From IMG/VR virus record IMGVR_UViG_3300027833_000106, positions 1 to 39,330 of that record: 39,330 bases of DNA; one strand, written 5' to 3'. How positions within the stretch are numbered: position 1 is the first letter of the stretch; each line of letters opens with the position of its first letter. Below the pieces are notes generated by a model. It was not told the origin of the DNA. It ran no database searches and saw only the letters and a list, made by a program, of their open reading frames with translations. The DNA comes from a virus. The position numbers and the translations under genes are program-made. Below are positions 21,213-31,751 of this stretch, piece after piece.

Positions 21213-23549
21213 ATGGCTATTGAATTACTCAGCAGTTCCATACCAAACCTGATAAACGGAGTGAGTCAACAGCCTCCAGCATTACGTCTACCGTCACAGG
21301 CAGAAACTCAAGTTAACGGACTGTCGAGTGTAGTAAACGGTTTATCTAAACGCCCCAACACACAGTTTATCAAAAAACTAGGCAATGCAAATGAATTAGC
21401 CAACTGCTTTATTCATACCATGCAGCGGGATAATGACGAGTTTTATATTTTAGTTATATCAACTAGCGCAATTAGAGTCTTTGATAAGGATGGTGTTGAA
21501 CGCTCAGTCACTGGCAGTGCTAGTTACTTATCTGGGTTGATTTCGCCCTCTTCTGAGTTAGCCGCTACTACAGTCAATGACTTTACTTACATTGTAAACA
21601 AGTCAACAACTACTGCCACTACCTCGGCTCTAAGTCCTACTCGTAATCCAGAAGCCTTGGCGTATATTAAGAAAGGTGCCTACGCAACTACGTACACTGT
21701 AAAAGTTACAAAAAACGGTATTACTTCCACCTCTTATTATACCACCATGAACTCCACACAGAGTTCAGATGCGTTAGTACAAAATGCAGAAAATACTATC
21801 AAGACGAGCAACATCACAATTCAGTTACAGACGTTCCCTTCACCACCTTCCAATATGAACATATCTAGGATTGGTGCTAATATTTTACACTTTGAATCCA
21901 CTGATGGTGTTGACTTTGATTTTAGTGTTGAAGATTCCCAAGGCGATACGTTATTGCTAGGTTTCAAAGATACGGTAGCTGATTTTAAAACACTCCCTCC
22001 TGAAGGCCCTACAGGATATAAGATTGCAGTAGTTGGTGATAACACTAAAGGCCAAGATGACTACTATGTCGAGTTACGCCAGCCAGAAAGTAACGGCACA
22101 CAAGTGTGGAAGGAAACACTTAAAGATAATATTTTATTTGAAATAAACCCCACGAGTATGCCTCATACTCTAGTCAGTAACGCAGACGGTACATTTACAT
22201 TTGCGGCTGCATCTTGGGTAGATAGAAAAGTAGGAGATGATGATACTAACCCAGTACCTAGTTTTATAGGTAACAAGTTAAATGATATTTTCTTTTACAA
22301 GAACAGACTAGGCGTGTTGTCAGGCGAAAGCGTTATAATGAGTTCCAATGGAGAGTTTTATAATTTCTTTGCTAAGACTGTGTTAACAACCTTAGATGCG
22401 GCCCCTATTGATGTAGCGGTAACTAACAATCAAGTATCGGTACTTAAACACGCTGTACCTTTTGATTCATCTCTCTTACTGTTCTCGGATTTAAACCAAT
22501 TTAAACTAGAAGGTGATGGGATACTTACTAACGAAACTATATCCATCAACGTCACCACTTCATTTGAGGCTGACTTATCTGCTAAACCTGTAAGTGCGGG
22601 TAAGAATGTTTACTTCGCTACTAGCCGTAACAGTTTTGCAGGTATAAGAGAATACTTTGTAGATTCTGATGTTGACACTAACGATGCAGCAGATATTACA
22701 GCCCACGTACCTACTTACCTTGAAGGTAGTATTAGTGATCTAGCTGCTTCCTCTAATGAGGACATGTTGTTAGCCCAAGGAAGTGAGACTAATACCATTA
22801 ATGTTTATGCGTATTACTGGCAAGGCCGTGAGAAGCTACAAGCTGCGTGGTCAAAGTGGACATTTACTGGAACAGTACGTAACTTTCTTTTTAATAAGAG
22901 TGATATTTACATTATTACAGACGATAGCCAAGCAGGTACGGTTTTAGAGAGGATTAGTCTAAATAGACAACCCAGCGCCACGAACTCTGTAACCAACGCT
23001 ACAAGACCTTTTATACCTTTAATTGATCGCTCACATAAAATTGTGGCTAGTGATTACGTAGGTGGACTATTTACACCTCCCTATTACAACAGTGATTCAG
23101 TAATTGTAGGTGATAATGGCTCTTTCTATGCAAACGTGTCTACCTACAATGCTAATGTTCCAGCAACAGGTACGTATTACTACGGAGTTCCTTACCAGTT
23201 CCTTTACAGGTTTTCGCCTATTGTTATGAAACTAGCTGATCAACCAGTGACTGATGGCCGTTTACAATTACGTAATATGACAGTTACTTTTAATGATGTA
23301 GGTACATTTGAAACAGTTGTTACTCACGAGGCTCGTACCTCTAGATTGACAACCTTTAATGCCAACACATTAAATAGTGTTAACTCTGCAATCAACCAAG
23401 TCTCTATAGGCTCTGGTAATTATAGATTCAGTGTCTTAGGTGAAACCTCTAGCATAGGTGTAACTTTAATTAACAACTCTTACACTCCATGCACATTTCA
23501 ATCAGCAGAGTGGGAAGGTATTTTCAACACTCGTAATCGGAGAATTTAA
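21213..23549 (+). CDS. Tail tubular protein B (nozzle), T7 gp12-like
   Basis: A 778-residue protein. It opens with SSIPNLINGVSQQPPALRLP then SQAETQVNGLSSVVNGLSKR, the diagnostic start of this family. It has FFYKNRLGVLSGESVIMSS and the end TFQSAEWEGIFNTRNRRI. It forms the hexameric tail nozzle that carries the fibres. T7 gp12 is 794 residues. It overlaps the next gene by one base (TAATG). Confidence 0.95.
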   Translation: MAIELLSSSIPNLINGVSQQPPALRLPSQAETQVNGLSSVVNGLSKRPNTQFIKKLGNANELANCFIHTMQRDNDEFYILVISTSAIRVFDKDGVERSVTGSASYLSGLISPSSELAATTVNDFTYIVNKSTTTATTSALSPTRNPEALAYIKKGAYATTYTVKVTKNGITSTSYYTTMNSTQSSDALVQNAENTIKTSNITIQLQTFPSPPSNMNISRIGANILHFESTDGVDFDFSVEDSQGDTLLLGFKDTVADFKTLPPEGPTGYKIAVVGDNTKGQDDYYVELRQPESNGTQVWKETLKDNILFEINPTSMPHTLVSNADGTFTFAAASWVDRKVGDDDTNPVPSFIGNKLNDIFFYKNRLGVLSGESVIMSSNGEFYNFFAKTVLTTLDAAPIDVAVTNNQVSVLKHAVPFDSSLLLFSDLNQFKLEGDGILTNETISINVTTSFEADLSAKPVSAGKNVYFATSRNSFAGIREYFVDSDVDTNDAADITAHVPTYLEGSISDLAASSNEDMLLAQGSETNTINVYAYYWQGREKLQAAWSKWTFTGTVRNFLFNKSDIYIITDDSQAGTVLERISLNRQPSATNSVTNATRPFIPLIDRSHKIVASDYVGGLFTPPYYNSDSVIVGDNGSFYANVSTYNANVPATGTYYYGVPYQFLYRFSPIVMKLADQPVTDGRLQLRNMTVTFNDVGTFETVVTHEARTSRLTTFNANTLNSVNSAINQVSIGSGNYRFSVLGETSSIGVTLINNSYTPCTFQSAEWEGIFNTRNRRI

Positions 23550-24001
23550 TGCAACCATACTACCGACCCACCCAACCGGAAGACTTAGAACTGTTAGCAC
23601 CTAACATGAGAGTATGTGATGTTAACGAGGTAAAAGCGTCCAGTGGTGTTACCCCCTTAGAAGCCCTCCAAGTCTGCGCTACAAGCGAAGAATGTAACTC
23701 TATCGTACACGAGAACCGTATCATAGGGATGTTTGGATGTGCCAATTTAGGTAACGATGTTGGCAGTCCGTGGTTACTAGGCACTGATGAAATACCAGAC
23801 ATCAAAGAACACTTCCTCCCTCAATCAAAAGAATGGGTTGAGAGGATGCAAGATCAATACAAGGTTCTCATTAACTACATTGACGCTCGTAACTCTTACG
23901 CTTTTAAGTGGCTCAAGTTCTTAGGATTTGAGTTTACGAAAGACGTACCTGATTACGGTTATGAGAAGAGACCATTTATAGAATTTATGAGGACAAGATA
24001 A
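23549..24001 (+). CDS. gp13-like internal protein, GNAT-type fold
   Basis: A 150-residue protein with a GNAT-acetyltransferase-like layout: RPTQPEDLELLAPNMRVCDV at the start, then NRIIGMFGCANLG, GSPWLLGTDEI and a final RNSYAFKWLKFLGFEFTKDV. T7 gp13 in the same genome position has the same plan (QCWFVTSD; SHIRFLKTIGAVF). In T7 it is needed for assembling the internal core. Whether it acetylates anything is unknown. It overlaps its neighbours by one base at each end. Confidence 0.8.
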   Translation: MQPYYRPTQPEDLELLAPNMRVCDVNEVKASSGVTPLEALQVCATSEECNSIVHENRIIGMFGCANLGNDVGSPWLLGTDEIPDIKEHFLPQSKEWVERMQDQYKVLINYIDARNSYAFKWLKFLGFEFTKDVPDYGYEKRPFIEFMRTR

Positions 24002-24585
24002 TGTGTGATCCAGTAACAATGGCTACATTAGCAGTAGTAAGTGGCATTGGCGAATACCAAGCCGCAAGCGAAGCTACAAAAGCGCACAACAGAAACGCTG
24101 ATGTTAACAATAAACTGGCGGCTGATGCCCGTGATTTAAAAATTAGACAACTTGATTTAAGAACCCAACAAGAATTATCTAACTCCCAGCAAGAAAAGTT
24201 AGACGCTCAGTTAGAAATGCTACGTACTACCTCTAAGGCTCAAGTAGCAGGATCAGCAGCAGGGGTGAGTGGTAATAGTCTTAGCACCATCACTAATGAA
24301 TTTATGCGAAGAGGCTTAATGGCTAATACTGCATCCAGTACTGACCAAGACAATGTATTTGCATCTTCACAGGTGCAGGCACAGGGTTTCCAAGCGGAAG
24401 CGTTAGGCCGTTTAAGACAGAAGAAGGCTAAACCAAGCGCACTGCTCCATGCAATTAAAACAGGTGTTTCTGCTATGACAGCCTACAACGCATTTGCGGC
24501 CCCCGCAGCAACAACAGCAGGGTCTACAGCAACAGGTGTGGCTCAAGCCCCCGTAGATTTATCGTCAGTAGCGAGAATAGGATAA
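24001..24585 (+). CDS. Internal virion protein, T7 gp14-like
   Basis: A 194-residue protein: MCDPVTMATLAVVSGIGEYQ (a hydrophobic start), a long helical coiled-coil middle (LDLRTQQELSNSQQEKLDAQ) and an Ala/Gly-rich segment AQVAGSAAGVSGNSLS. T7 gp14 (196 residues) has the same MCxPxxM start and is ejected into the outer membrane as part of the DNA-delivery channel. It precedes gp15- and gp16-like genes, as in T7. Confidence 0.88.
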   Translation: MCDPVTMATLAVVSGIGEYQAASEATKAHNRNADVNNKLAADARDLKIRQLDLRTQQELSNSQQEKLDAQLEMLRTTSKAQVAGSAAGVSGNSLSTITNEFMRRGLMANTASSTDQDNVFASSQVQAQGFQAEALGRLRQKKAKPSALLHAIKTGVSAMTAYNAFAAPAATTAGSTATGVAQAPVDLSSVARIG

Positions 24586-24590
24586 CTAAC

Positions 24591-26588
24591 ATGGCTAAAA
24601 GAATACAAGTACAAGGCCCTAACGTCAGGAGCCAACAGTTAAACGTAAACGCTCCAATAGTAGATACTTACTACAGGACAGAAGCGGCTGAAAACAAATA
24701 TGCTGAGTTATCTAACTTCCTAAGTAAAGTAGTCCCTCAAGTAACAAAACTTGCCGTTGATAAACAGACTAAGCAGATTAAACAGGACATCGACCTGATA
24801 GGTGAAATGTCTTATTCCCAAAAAGATTGGGGAGTGTTTGAAGAGTTTATTAAAGAAAAAGGTATTACCAACACCCACGCTACTTATACAGCATACAACG
24901 CACGTAAGGGTATGGAAGATGGTAAACTGGCGAAGATAGGTTTAGATAAATACTACCAAGAGAATTCAGCAAGGTGGATGTCGCAACCCGATAGCACCTT
25001 AATGAAAACGGATGTGAACAACTGGTTACAGGAAAACTTCCCACAAGGGAGAGAAGCTGAGACTGGTTACTTAACTGAGTACACCAAAATAGTCCAAAAC
25101 CACAACAACCACTTGGATCAAAACCACACCCAAGCCCACAGAACTTTAATTCAGAAAGATGAAGAAAATGGTTTAGTAGAAAACATTGCTAACCTATTTA
25201 CCGAAGGTGTGGACGGCCAAGATATTACAGACACTACAAAGTTCTTCGTAGACACAGGAGTCATTTCTGACGGTGCTTACGGACGTAAACTTATTGAGAA
25301 GGCTGTTATACGTGCTATTCAAGAAGATAGTGCTGCCAATGGTGGAATGAACATTGAAAAGATAGCTGACAAGTGGTCAAACTTAACTACGGCTACAGGG
25401 GCTAAACTAAGTGCTGTAAAAGGCTCTAATGAAATAGTCCAATCAGCTATTAACACTGCACTGGCAAAAATTGATCAAGATGCAAATCGTGAGGAGCGTG
25501 CGGATGATCGCCTAAAGAGAGAACAAGGTGAAGAAATTACTAACCTTATATTCGAAGGGCTAGAAGTAGACTCTGACAAATACCCAAACCTCACTGCATT
25601 TGAATTTAATACTTTTGTTACGAAAGGTGAGACTAGTAGAAATAGTAGAAGAGTCGCAAACGAAACTACTCCTGAAGTATACCAGTCTTATGAAACTATG
25701 TTTGCTGATGTCCAAGGTGGTATGGGAGGTATGGAAGCATTACGTGATCAACTCCTAGATGAAAATCAAACGGTAGCGGGTGATAACTTGGTTAAAGCTG
25801 CATTCCTAAATGCAACCCTAAGTACTAAAGATCAAGTCCTTACTGATATTAAAGATAATATTACTGCAAAGTATAAACTTAAACTAGGTGCAGGTGGAGG
25901 ATCGGGAATTGGTAACACATGGTTGCCTACGATACCTGAAGATGCAATCGCAATGAAGGCTGAACAGCAGAGAGCAGAACGGGCTTGGTTGACTTACAAA
26001 GCTGAAAAGAAGGCGAGTAGGTTTTATAGCGATGAAGGTATGACAGTTAAAAAGTCCCCTGAGCAAATTGCAGCAGATGATGCCGCTTGGTTTGCAGACC
26101 CAGATACACGGGCAAGGTTTGAACTTGATGCAGAGGTTCCTTCATTACAAACTGTAACACTTAGTGGTGTAAATAATGGTGACGGTACAAGAAATCGCAT
26201 GGTAAATGGTATCGAGGTAATAGAAATTAATGATTCTGAAGTACCCTTTGATAAAAGCATGGTTGATACATCTACCAAAGGTGGACGACTGATTAATGAA
26301 AGTATCTTTGCTAGTAAGACCGGATCAAATGCAAAAATAACTGATAAAATATCCGCTTCGTTAGATGATTACGGAACTAAACTTGTTGGTACGATAGGCG
26401 AGTTAAGTGAAGAACTAGCCGACCTTCCAGAAGATGATGGTATGGGAGGTAATTCAATGGGTTCTCGTAACTTTAAGTTTAAACAATTAACTAAGCAACT
26501 AGAGCAATATCAAGAAGAATATGATGTGTTAAACAAATACCTAGCAAGTATGGATGAAGATCAAGAATCTCAAACAGCTAACAATTAA
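24591..26588 (+). CDS. Internal virion protein, T7 gp15-like
   Basis: A 665-residue hydrophilic, largely helical protein. The start RIQVQGPNVRSQQLNVNAPI followed by VDTYYR is typical of marine T7-like gp15 homologues. In T7 (747 residues) it forms the periplasmic tube for DNA entry. Sequence similarity across phages is low, so the call rests on place between gp14 and gp16, size and the N-terminal motif. The downstream gene starts 17 bases after its stop. Confidence 0.85.
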   Translation: MAKRIQVQGPNVRSQQLNVNAPIVDTYYRTEAAENKYAELSNFLSKVVPQVTKLAVDKQTKQIKQDIDLIGEMSYSQKDWGVFEEFIKEKGITNTHATYTAYNARKGMEDGKLAKIGLDKYYQENSARWMSQPDSTLMKTDVNNWLQENFPQGREAETGYLTEYTKIVQNHNNHLDQNHTQAHRTLIQKDEENGLVENIANLFTEGVDGQDITDTTKFFVDTGVISDGAYGRKLIEKAVIRAIQEDSAANGGMNIEKIADKWSNLTTATGAKLSAVKGSNEIVQSAINTALAKIDQDANREERADDRLKREQGEEITNLIFEGLEVDSDKYPNLTAFEFNTFVTKGETSRNSRRVANETTPEVYQSYETMFADVQGGMGGMEALRDQLLDENQTVAGDNLVKAAFLNATLSTKDQVLTDIKDNITAKYKLKLGAGGGSGIGNTWLPTIPEDAIAMKAEQQRAERAWLTYKAEKKASRFYSDEGMTVKKSPEQIAADDAAWFADPDTRARFELDAEVPSLQTVTLSGVNNGDGTRNRMVNGIEVIEINDSEVPFDKSMVDTSTKGGRLINESIFASKTGSNAKITDKISASLDDYGTKLVGTIGELSEELADLPEDDGMGGNSMGSRNFKFKQLTKQLEQYQEEYDVLNKYLASMDEDQESQTANN

Positions 26589-26605
26589 ATTAGGAAGAAG
26601 TATAT

Positions 26606-29600
26606 ATGTATACTTATCAAATTGGTAACTACAAACATAAAACTGATAAACAGTTGAATGATCAAGAGTTAAACACTCTCGTAACACAACTACAATCCAG
26701 TAACGTCCTTAGTGAAGAAGCAGCAGAACAGGAAGAATACTCAAGAGTAGAAAACCTAAACAATGCTGAGTTGATCAACAGTTCAAGACGTTGGTTAACA
26801 AAGACTACAGGTGCAGATTGGACAAAGCAGGGAGACGGTGAAGTCATTGAGCAGTACTACGAAACCATGCGGGACTACGAGCATAACTTAACAAGTTCCC
26901 TATCTTTGGCCGCAGGGCTGAGAGGTGACAAGTACGAAGAACAGGATCGTCAAGACTTACGTTTCATGATGGAGAACTGGGACAGGACTGTACCCTTCTG
27001 GCAAGAAGAAGGCGGGAAGTGGACAGCAGCAGGTGACTTTTTAGAAGCACTAGGTACTGACGTTACGACTTACGCAGGTTTAGCTACAGGTGGTCTAGGT
27101 ACTCTAACAGGTCAAGCCGCTAAACAAGCAGCCAAGCAAGGGGTTAGACAAGCTGTAATGGCTTACGCTAAACAAGGAGCGAAGTGGGGTGCTATTGAAG
27201 GAACAGCTATTGGTGGACTGCATAGTGTAGGCAACCAAGGTATTCGTATGGAAACCGGACAGCAAGACGAATTTGATTACGGTGATCTTGCAGTAGGTGC
27301 AGGCGGCGGCTTACTGTTTGGTGGTATCTTAGGTGGTGCTGTTGGCGGTGCTTCGGGAGGTTTAAAAGCCCTTCGTCCTGAAAAGGTTGTTCCTAGCGGT
27401 ACAATGGTGGATGGTAGAACGACACTTAACCCTAAGTCACTTACTAAAATAATTAAAGAAGAAAAGGTTGAAGGCGGTACGCTAGTTACCAACCCTGATG
27501 GTACTCAAGTAAAGATTACAAGTGCTGGTAAAAACAAATGGGAAGTAGGCGATGCCGATGGCAATGTAACTACCTTTAGTGGTACAAAAGCAAAACTCCT
27601 CGATGACCTCGATGCAGAAGCTAAAACTAAAGTTCGGGCAGAGACAGCAGCTAAACGTAAATCACTAAAAGAGGACTTGTCCCCTGATGAAGTCAATGCA
27701 GAAATGTTGGCAGAACGAGAGGCGCGTGAACTCCTTGAAGCAGGTGAAGTACTGTCACACGCACAGGAACTTGCTATTAGAAATGCTGATGATACTCGCA
27801 TCAGAGAAGTAAGACGTAAGGACTTTGATGCTTTCCACAATAATATTAAAACCACAGTTTATGCAAGAGCCGATAAAGCAGGTTCTACCGCAGAGCAGAA
27901 AGCACTAGCTGAAGCAGAAGTTACCAAGACAATGAAAGACTTTGACATTAATGTTGAGGACTTTGATCTTGACGATGTCATTGAAAAGTTAGTCAAGAAC
28001 CTGAACAAAGGTAAAGACAAAGGTAGGCTCACTAACTTCTCACTAGCGGTAGAAGATGAAGCCCTAAAACGTGCCATCAACTTGCACAAGGATAACTCAT
28101 CGGAGTTCCTATCGGCATTCAAGCAGTGGGATAGACTATTTACAAAGAACGGTGAGATCGCAACTGAAGCCGGTAGAACGCTACAGATGCAAAAGAACCG
28201 TAGCCGTATGACCGCCAAGCAGCAACTAGAGTTGATGGAAGGCGTGTTGAAAGCAAAAGACGGTGAGGAAGTTAGGCAACTGGTTAAAGCCATTAGTGAA
28301 CGGCCCCTGTCTAAAGTTACTAAAGTTACTAAGGTGATCAACGAATACTTTGTACACAACATCCTGACCGCAGGAAGTACAATGGCCGTTAACTTGGTAT
28401 CCTCGATGATGCATATGAGTTACCGCAGTATAGAAAAATCTGCCGGTGGTATGATGCGTCTAAACACCCGCCAAGCAAAAGAAGGTATGGTTGAACTGTA
28501 CCAAAGCTGGTCTAACATTGGCTTTGCATTACAGAATGCTAAGAATGCTATGGCTGAGTCCAAGACGATAATGTCACAACGGGCTTTCTCTGACACACTA
28601 GAAGATGTCTCCGAAACACACTTAGGGCGTGATTACAAACTGAGTGAAGGTTTTGCAGGTATGGCGAAAGAAGGCGAAGGTCTTTTAGATCATGTCGCTA
28701 ATGCCGCTGGTAACATGAACCGTCTAGTGGGCCGCAGGGTTATGTTTGGTACAGACGAGTTAGTAAAGTCAATGGCGTTCCGTGGTCACATGGAATCTAA
28801 ATTCATCATGAAAAATCTTGATGAAGGTGCTACTTTCTCTGACGCAGTAAAGAAAGCAAAAGCAGATACAGATATACTCGTGAAGTCACACATGGATGAT
28901 GTAGCGGCAGGGCGTAAACTCAGCCGTAACAAAGACATCAGAGAAGCAATGGACAATGCAGAACGTGCTACCTTCCAGAATGACTACAAGGCAGACATGT
29001 TTGGTTCAATCGGCAGTGCATCCGCAACTGTCCGTTCAAAGTTCCCAGTGTTGACTATTGTTGTACCCTTCATTCGTACTCCCGCTAACCTACTTTCTTT
29101 TGTAGGTGAACGGACTCCAATATTACAAGTAGCATCTAAAGAGATCAGAGAAATGCTAAACGGTACTCCCGCACAACGGGGAACTGCCGAAGCAGCATTA
29201 GCTATGGGAACTGCGATGTGGGCTATGGCCGCAGGTATGGCCGCTGGTGGTATGTTGACTGGTGCAGGAGCGCAAGACAGAGGACGTAAGAACGTAGCAA
29301 TGGGTAACGATGTGTTACCACACTCTATCGTTCACGAAGATGGTAGCAGTACTTCCATCAGACGTTACGATCCCTTCAGTCGCTTTATGCTGACAATGGG
29401 TATTGTTCACGACACATTTAAATATCAAGACGAGCAATCTCAAAAAGAGTTATATGCTGAGTTAGCCGTAGGTACGGCCCGAAGCCTTATCTCCATGCCG
29501 TCTTTAACAGGTGTCTCACAACTGTTTGATACGTTAGGTGATCCCAATACTAAAGGGATGGCTACTAAAGGTGAAGCATACGCTGCTAAAACTCTAGCGG

Positions 29601-30277
29601 CCTTCATGCCTTACTACCGACTGTTTGAAGAAATCTACTCTGGTAACGAGAACATGATACCTGAGATTAAAAAGATTGAAGATGCAATCAACGCTCGACC
29701 ACACGCACTTAGCTTACTCACTCGTGGGTTCCATCAAAGTGCTAATGTCAAACGTGATGCTATCTTTGGACAGCCTTTAATTAAAGATGACATGATCTTA
29801 GCCGTCTCTGGTTTACCACATCACGAAGTGAACGGTAATGAGCAAGAGAAGAATGTGCTTAGAGAACTGGATCGACTGGGCATGAGTGTTGGTAATCTTA
29901 GTAAGAAATCAAGTACGTTAGGTAATCAAGTCCTGACGGAGTTTGATGTCGATGATGTTACCAATCGTAGTGTGTATGATTTACTTCAGGAAACTGTAGG
30001 TACAGTGAAGCTAGGCGGTAAGACTTTAGTTGAGGCCCTAGAGACACAAATGAATACTAATATGTATGTCAACAGTTTTACTGATCCAACCAGACGCACA
30101 GGCGCAAAAGAAATAGAAGGTCAACGGATCGCTGCTTTAGATCAGGTGATAAGTGCCTATCGACAGGCGGCTCGTGTTAAAGTGCGTAAGATTTTAGGTG
30201 AAGATCACCCAATATTTGACAGCGAGAAACTATCTAATCAACTACAACTCAATAGAGTTTTAACAGGAGGTGAGTAA
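26606..30277 (+). CDS. Internal virion protein, T7 gp16-like
   Basis: A 1223-residue protein, the longest in the window and close to T7 gp16 (1318). Gly/Ala-rich hydrophobic stretches (about 155-170 and 228-252, and about 865-890 with [19 protein letters not shown]) could cross the inner membrane. The C-terminal half has [20 protein letters not shown], a motif common in these proteins. I do not see the N-terminal lytic transglycosylase motif (ES.......A) that T7 gp16 has. It forms the inner-membrane part of the ejection channel. It overlaps the fibre gene by one base. Confidence 0.87.
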   Translation: MYTYQIGNYKHKTDKQLNDQELNTLVTQLQSSNVLSEEAAEQEEYSRVENLNNAELINSSRRWLTKTTGADWTKQGDGEVIEQYYETMRDYEHNLTSSLSLAAGLRGDKYEEQDRQDLRFMMENWDRTVPFWQEEGGKWTAAGDFLEALGTDVTTYAGLATGGLGTLTGQAAKQAAKQGVRQAVMAYAKQGAKWGAIEGTAIGGLHSVGNQGIRMETGQQDEFDYGDLAVGAGGGLLFGGILGGAVGGASGGLKALRPEKVVPSGTMVDGRTTLNPKSLTKIIKEEKVEGGTLVTNPDGTQVKITSAGKNKWEVGDADGNVTTFSGTKAKLLDDLDAEAKTKVRAETAAKRKSLKEDLSPDEVNAEMLAEREARELLEAGEVLSHAQELAIRNADDTRIREVRRKDFDAFHNNIKTTVYARADKAGSTAEQKALAEAEVTKTMKDFDINVEDFDLDDVIEKLVKNLNKGKDKGRLTNFSLAVEDEALKRAINLHKDNSSEFLSAFKQWDRLFTKNGEIATEAGRTLQMQKNRSRMTAKQQLELMEGVLKAKDGEEVRQLVKAISERPLSKVTKVTKVINEYFVHNILTAGSTMAVNLVSSMMHMSYRSIEKSAGGMMRLNTRQAKEGMVELYQSWSNIGFALQNAKNAMAESKTIMSQRAFSDTLEDVSETHLGRDYKLSEGFAGMAKEGEGLLDHVANAAGNMNRLVGRRVMFGTDELVKSMAFRGHMESKFIMKNLDEGATFSDAVKKAKADTDILVKSHMDDVAAGRKLSRNKDIREAMDNAERATFQNDYKADMFGSIGSASATVRSKFPVLTIVVPFIRTPANLLSFVGERTPILQVASKEIREMLNGTPAQRGTAEAALAMGTAMWAMAAGMAAGGMLTGAGAQDRGRKNVAMGNDVLPHSIVHEDGSSTSIRRYDPFSRFMLTMGIVHDTFKYQDEQSQKELYAELAVGTARSLISMPSLTGVSQLFDTLGDPNTKGMATKGEAYAAKTLAAFMPYYRLFEEIYSGNENMIPEIKKIEDAINARPHALSLLTRGFHQSANVKRDAIFGQPLIKDDMILAVSGLPHHEVNGNEQEKNVLRELDRLGMSVGNLSKKSSTLGNQVLTEFDVDDVTNRSVYDLLQETVGTVKLGGKTLVEALETQMNTNMYVNSFTDPTRRTGAKEIEGQRIAALDQVISAYRQAARVKVRKILGEDHPIFDSEKLSNQLQLNRVLTGGE

Positions 30278-31746
30278 TGGCTTATAGTTACGCACAGTAC
30301 ACAGCAGATGGTACCACCAAGACATTTGCCATTCCATTTACTTATTTGGATGATGCTGAAGTTGTAGTGTTAAAGAACGGGGTACAAGAAGTACTCCCTT
30401 CTAATACACTGACAGCTACCGTAGGAAGTGTGACATTATCTGGGTTTCCTATTTTTGGTGATATTATTAAAGTAGTCAGGGTAAGCGATTTGGCTACAAG
30501 GGCTGTTGATTTTCAATCAGGTGCAATGATCAGAGAAGAAGATTTAGATTCTTCGGCACAGCAGGTATTCAACGCAGTACAAGATGTTAAAGATGCTGTT
30601 GATCTGTCGCTCAAACTTAACTATCAAGGCAACCTCGATGCTCTAAACGCAAGAGTCATTAACGTAGCTGATCCGGTAGACAATACAGATGCTACAAGTA
30701 AAGGGTGGGTGAATTCAGCAGCCGCTTCTACGCTTGCCGCAGCCAATTTAGCTGTAACTGATGCCCAAGCAATTAAAGACCAGTTAACTAATCTGTCAAT
30801 TGTTTATGTGGGAGTTACAATAGGCACGGCAGGTTCAGTAGTTTATGATGTCGATACTGGAGTTGCTACCTTTAGTATTCCCGAAGGCCCCGCAGGCCCA
30901 GCAGGCCCTACAGGTGCCACAGGATCAATAGGTTCTGAAGGCCCTACAGGTTCTCAAGGCCCAATAGGCCCACAAGGCCCAGTAGGTGCTACAGGTGATA
31001 CAGGTGACACAGGCCCCATAGGACTTCAAGGTGCTATAGGCCCCACAGGACTTCAAGGTGAAAGAGGCTTTGAAGGGGATGTTGGCCCCGCTGGCCCAAC
31101 CGGACTCCAAGGCCCTACAGGTGCCACAGGTCTCCAAGGTGAAAGAGGCTTCGAAGGTGATGTTGGCCCCGCTGGCCCTACAGGACTTCAGGGTGCTATA
31201 GGCCCTACAGGCCCTCAAGGCGTTACTGGTGCTGAAGGTGATGATGGTGCTACAGGCCCAGCAGGCCCCACAGGACTCCAAGGCCCTACAGGTGCCACAG
31301 GCCCTCAAGGCATTACCGGTGCTGATGGTGATGATGGCGATACTGGCCCCCAAGGCCCCGTAGGTAATACGGGAGCCACAGGAGCAATAGGCCCAACAGG
31401 AAGCCAAGGCCCTATAGGCGCTACAGGTTCTACAGGCCCAGCAGGCCCCGAAGGTAATCAAGGTGTCGCAGGGTTACAAGGCCCTACAGGATCACAAGGC
31501 TTGATAGGTCTTACAGGCGATACAGGTTCTTCAGGCCCAGCAGGCCCTACAGGCAGTCAAGGCCCTACAGGTAACCAAGGCCCTGTGGGAGCGCAAGGTA
31601 ACATGGGCGCAACTCCTTTAGGCTTGGCGTTTGGTAGAATGCAAGTGACCAGTGCAGGAATACTACAAATGGAATACTACGGTGATGCTGATGATAACGA
31701 TTTCAGCATTAACTCTTCTGGCATATTAACAGTAACAACGGTATAA
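30277..31746 (+). CDS. Tail fibre with T7 gp17-like N-terminus and collagen-like shaft
   Basis: A 489-residue protein. Residues 1-150 match the T7 gp17 virion-attachment domain ([56 protein letters not shown]). Residues 204-446 are 81 uninterrupted Gly-X-Y triplets by hand count, often GPTG, GPQG and GATG, forming a trimeric collagen-like shaft. A short C-terminal cap of about 43 residues follows. There is no receptor-binding head of its own, so the next gene may supply it. The two genes are 5 bases apart. Confidence 0.93.
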   Translation: MAYSYAQYTADGTTKTFAIPFTYLDDAEVVVLKNGVQEVLPSNTLTATVGSVTLSGFPIFGDIIKVVRVSDLATRAVDFQSGAMIREEDLDSSAQQVFNAVQDVKDAVDLSLKLNYQGNLDALNARVINVADPVDNTDATSKGWVNSAAASTLAAANLAVTDAQAIKDQLTNLSIVYVGVTIGTAGSVVYDVDTGVATFSIPEGPAGPAGPTGATGSIGSEGPTGSQGPIGPQGPVGATGDTGDTGPIGLQGAIGPTGLQGERGFEGDVGPAGPTGLQGPTGATGLQGERGFEGDVGPAGPTGLQGAIGPTGPQGVTGAEGDDGATGPAGPTGLQGPTGATGPQGITGADGDDGDTGPQGPVGNTGATGAIGPTGSQGPIGATGSTGPAGPEGNQGVAGLQGPTGSQGLIGLTGDTGSSGPAGPTGSQGPTGNQGPVGAQGNMGATPLGLAFGRMQVTSAGILQMEYYGDADDNDFSINSSGILTVTTV

Positions 31747-31751
31747 AAATT

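Noticed and set aside
27505-28362. Long minus-strand frames opposite the gp16-like gene
   Set aside because: Serine/leucine-rich antisense shadows of a helical, charged protein. There are no promoters or ribosome-binding sites.
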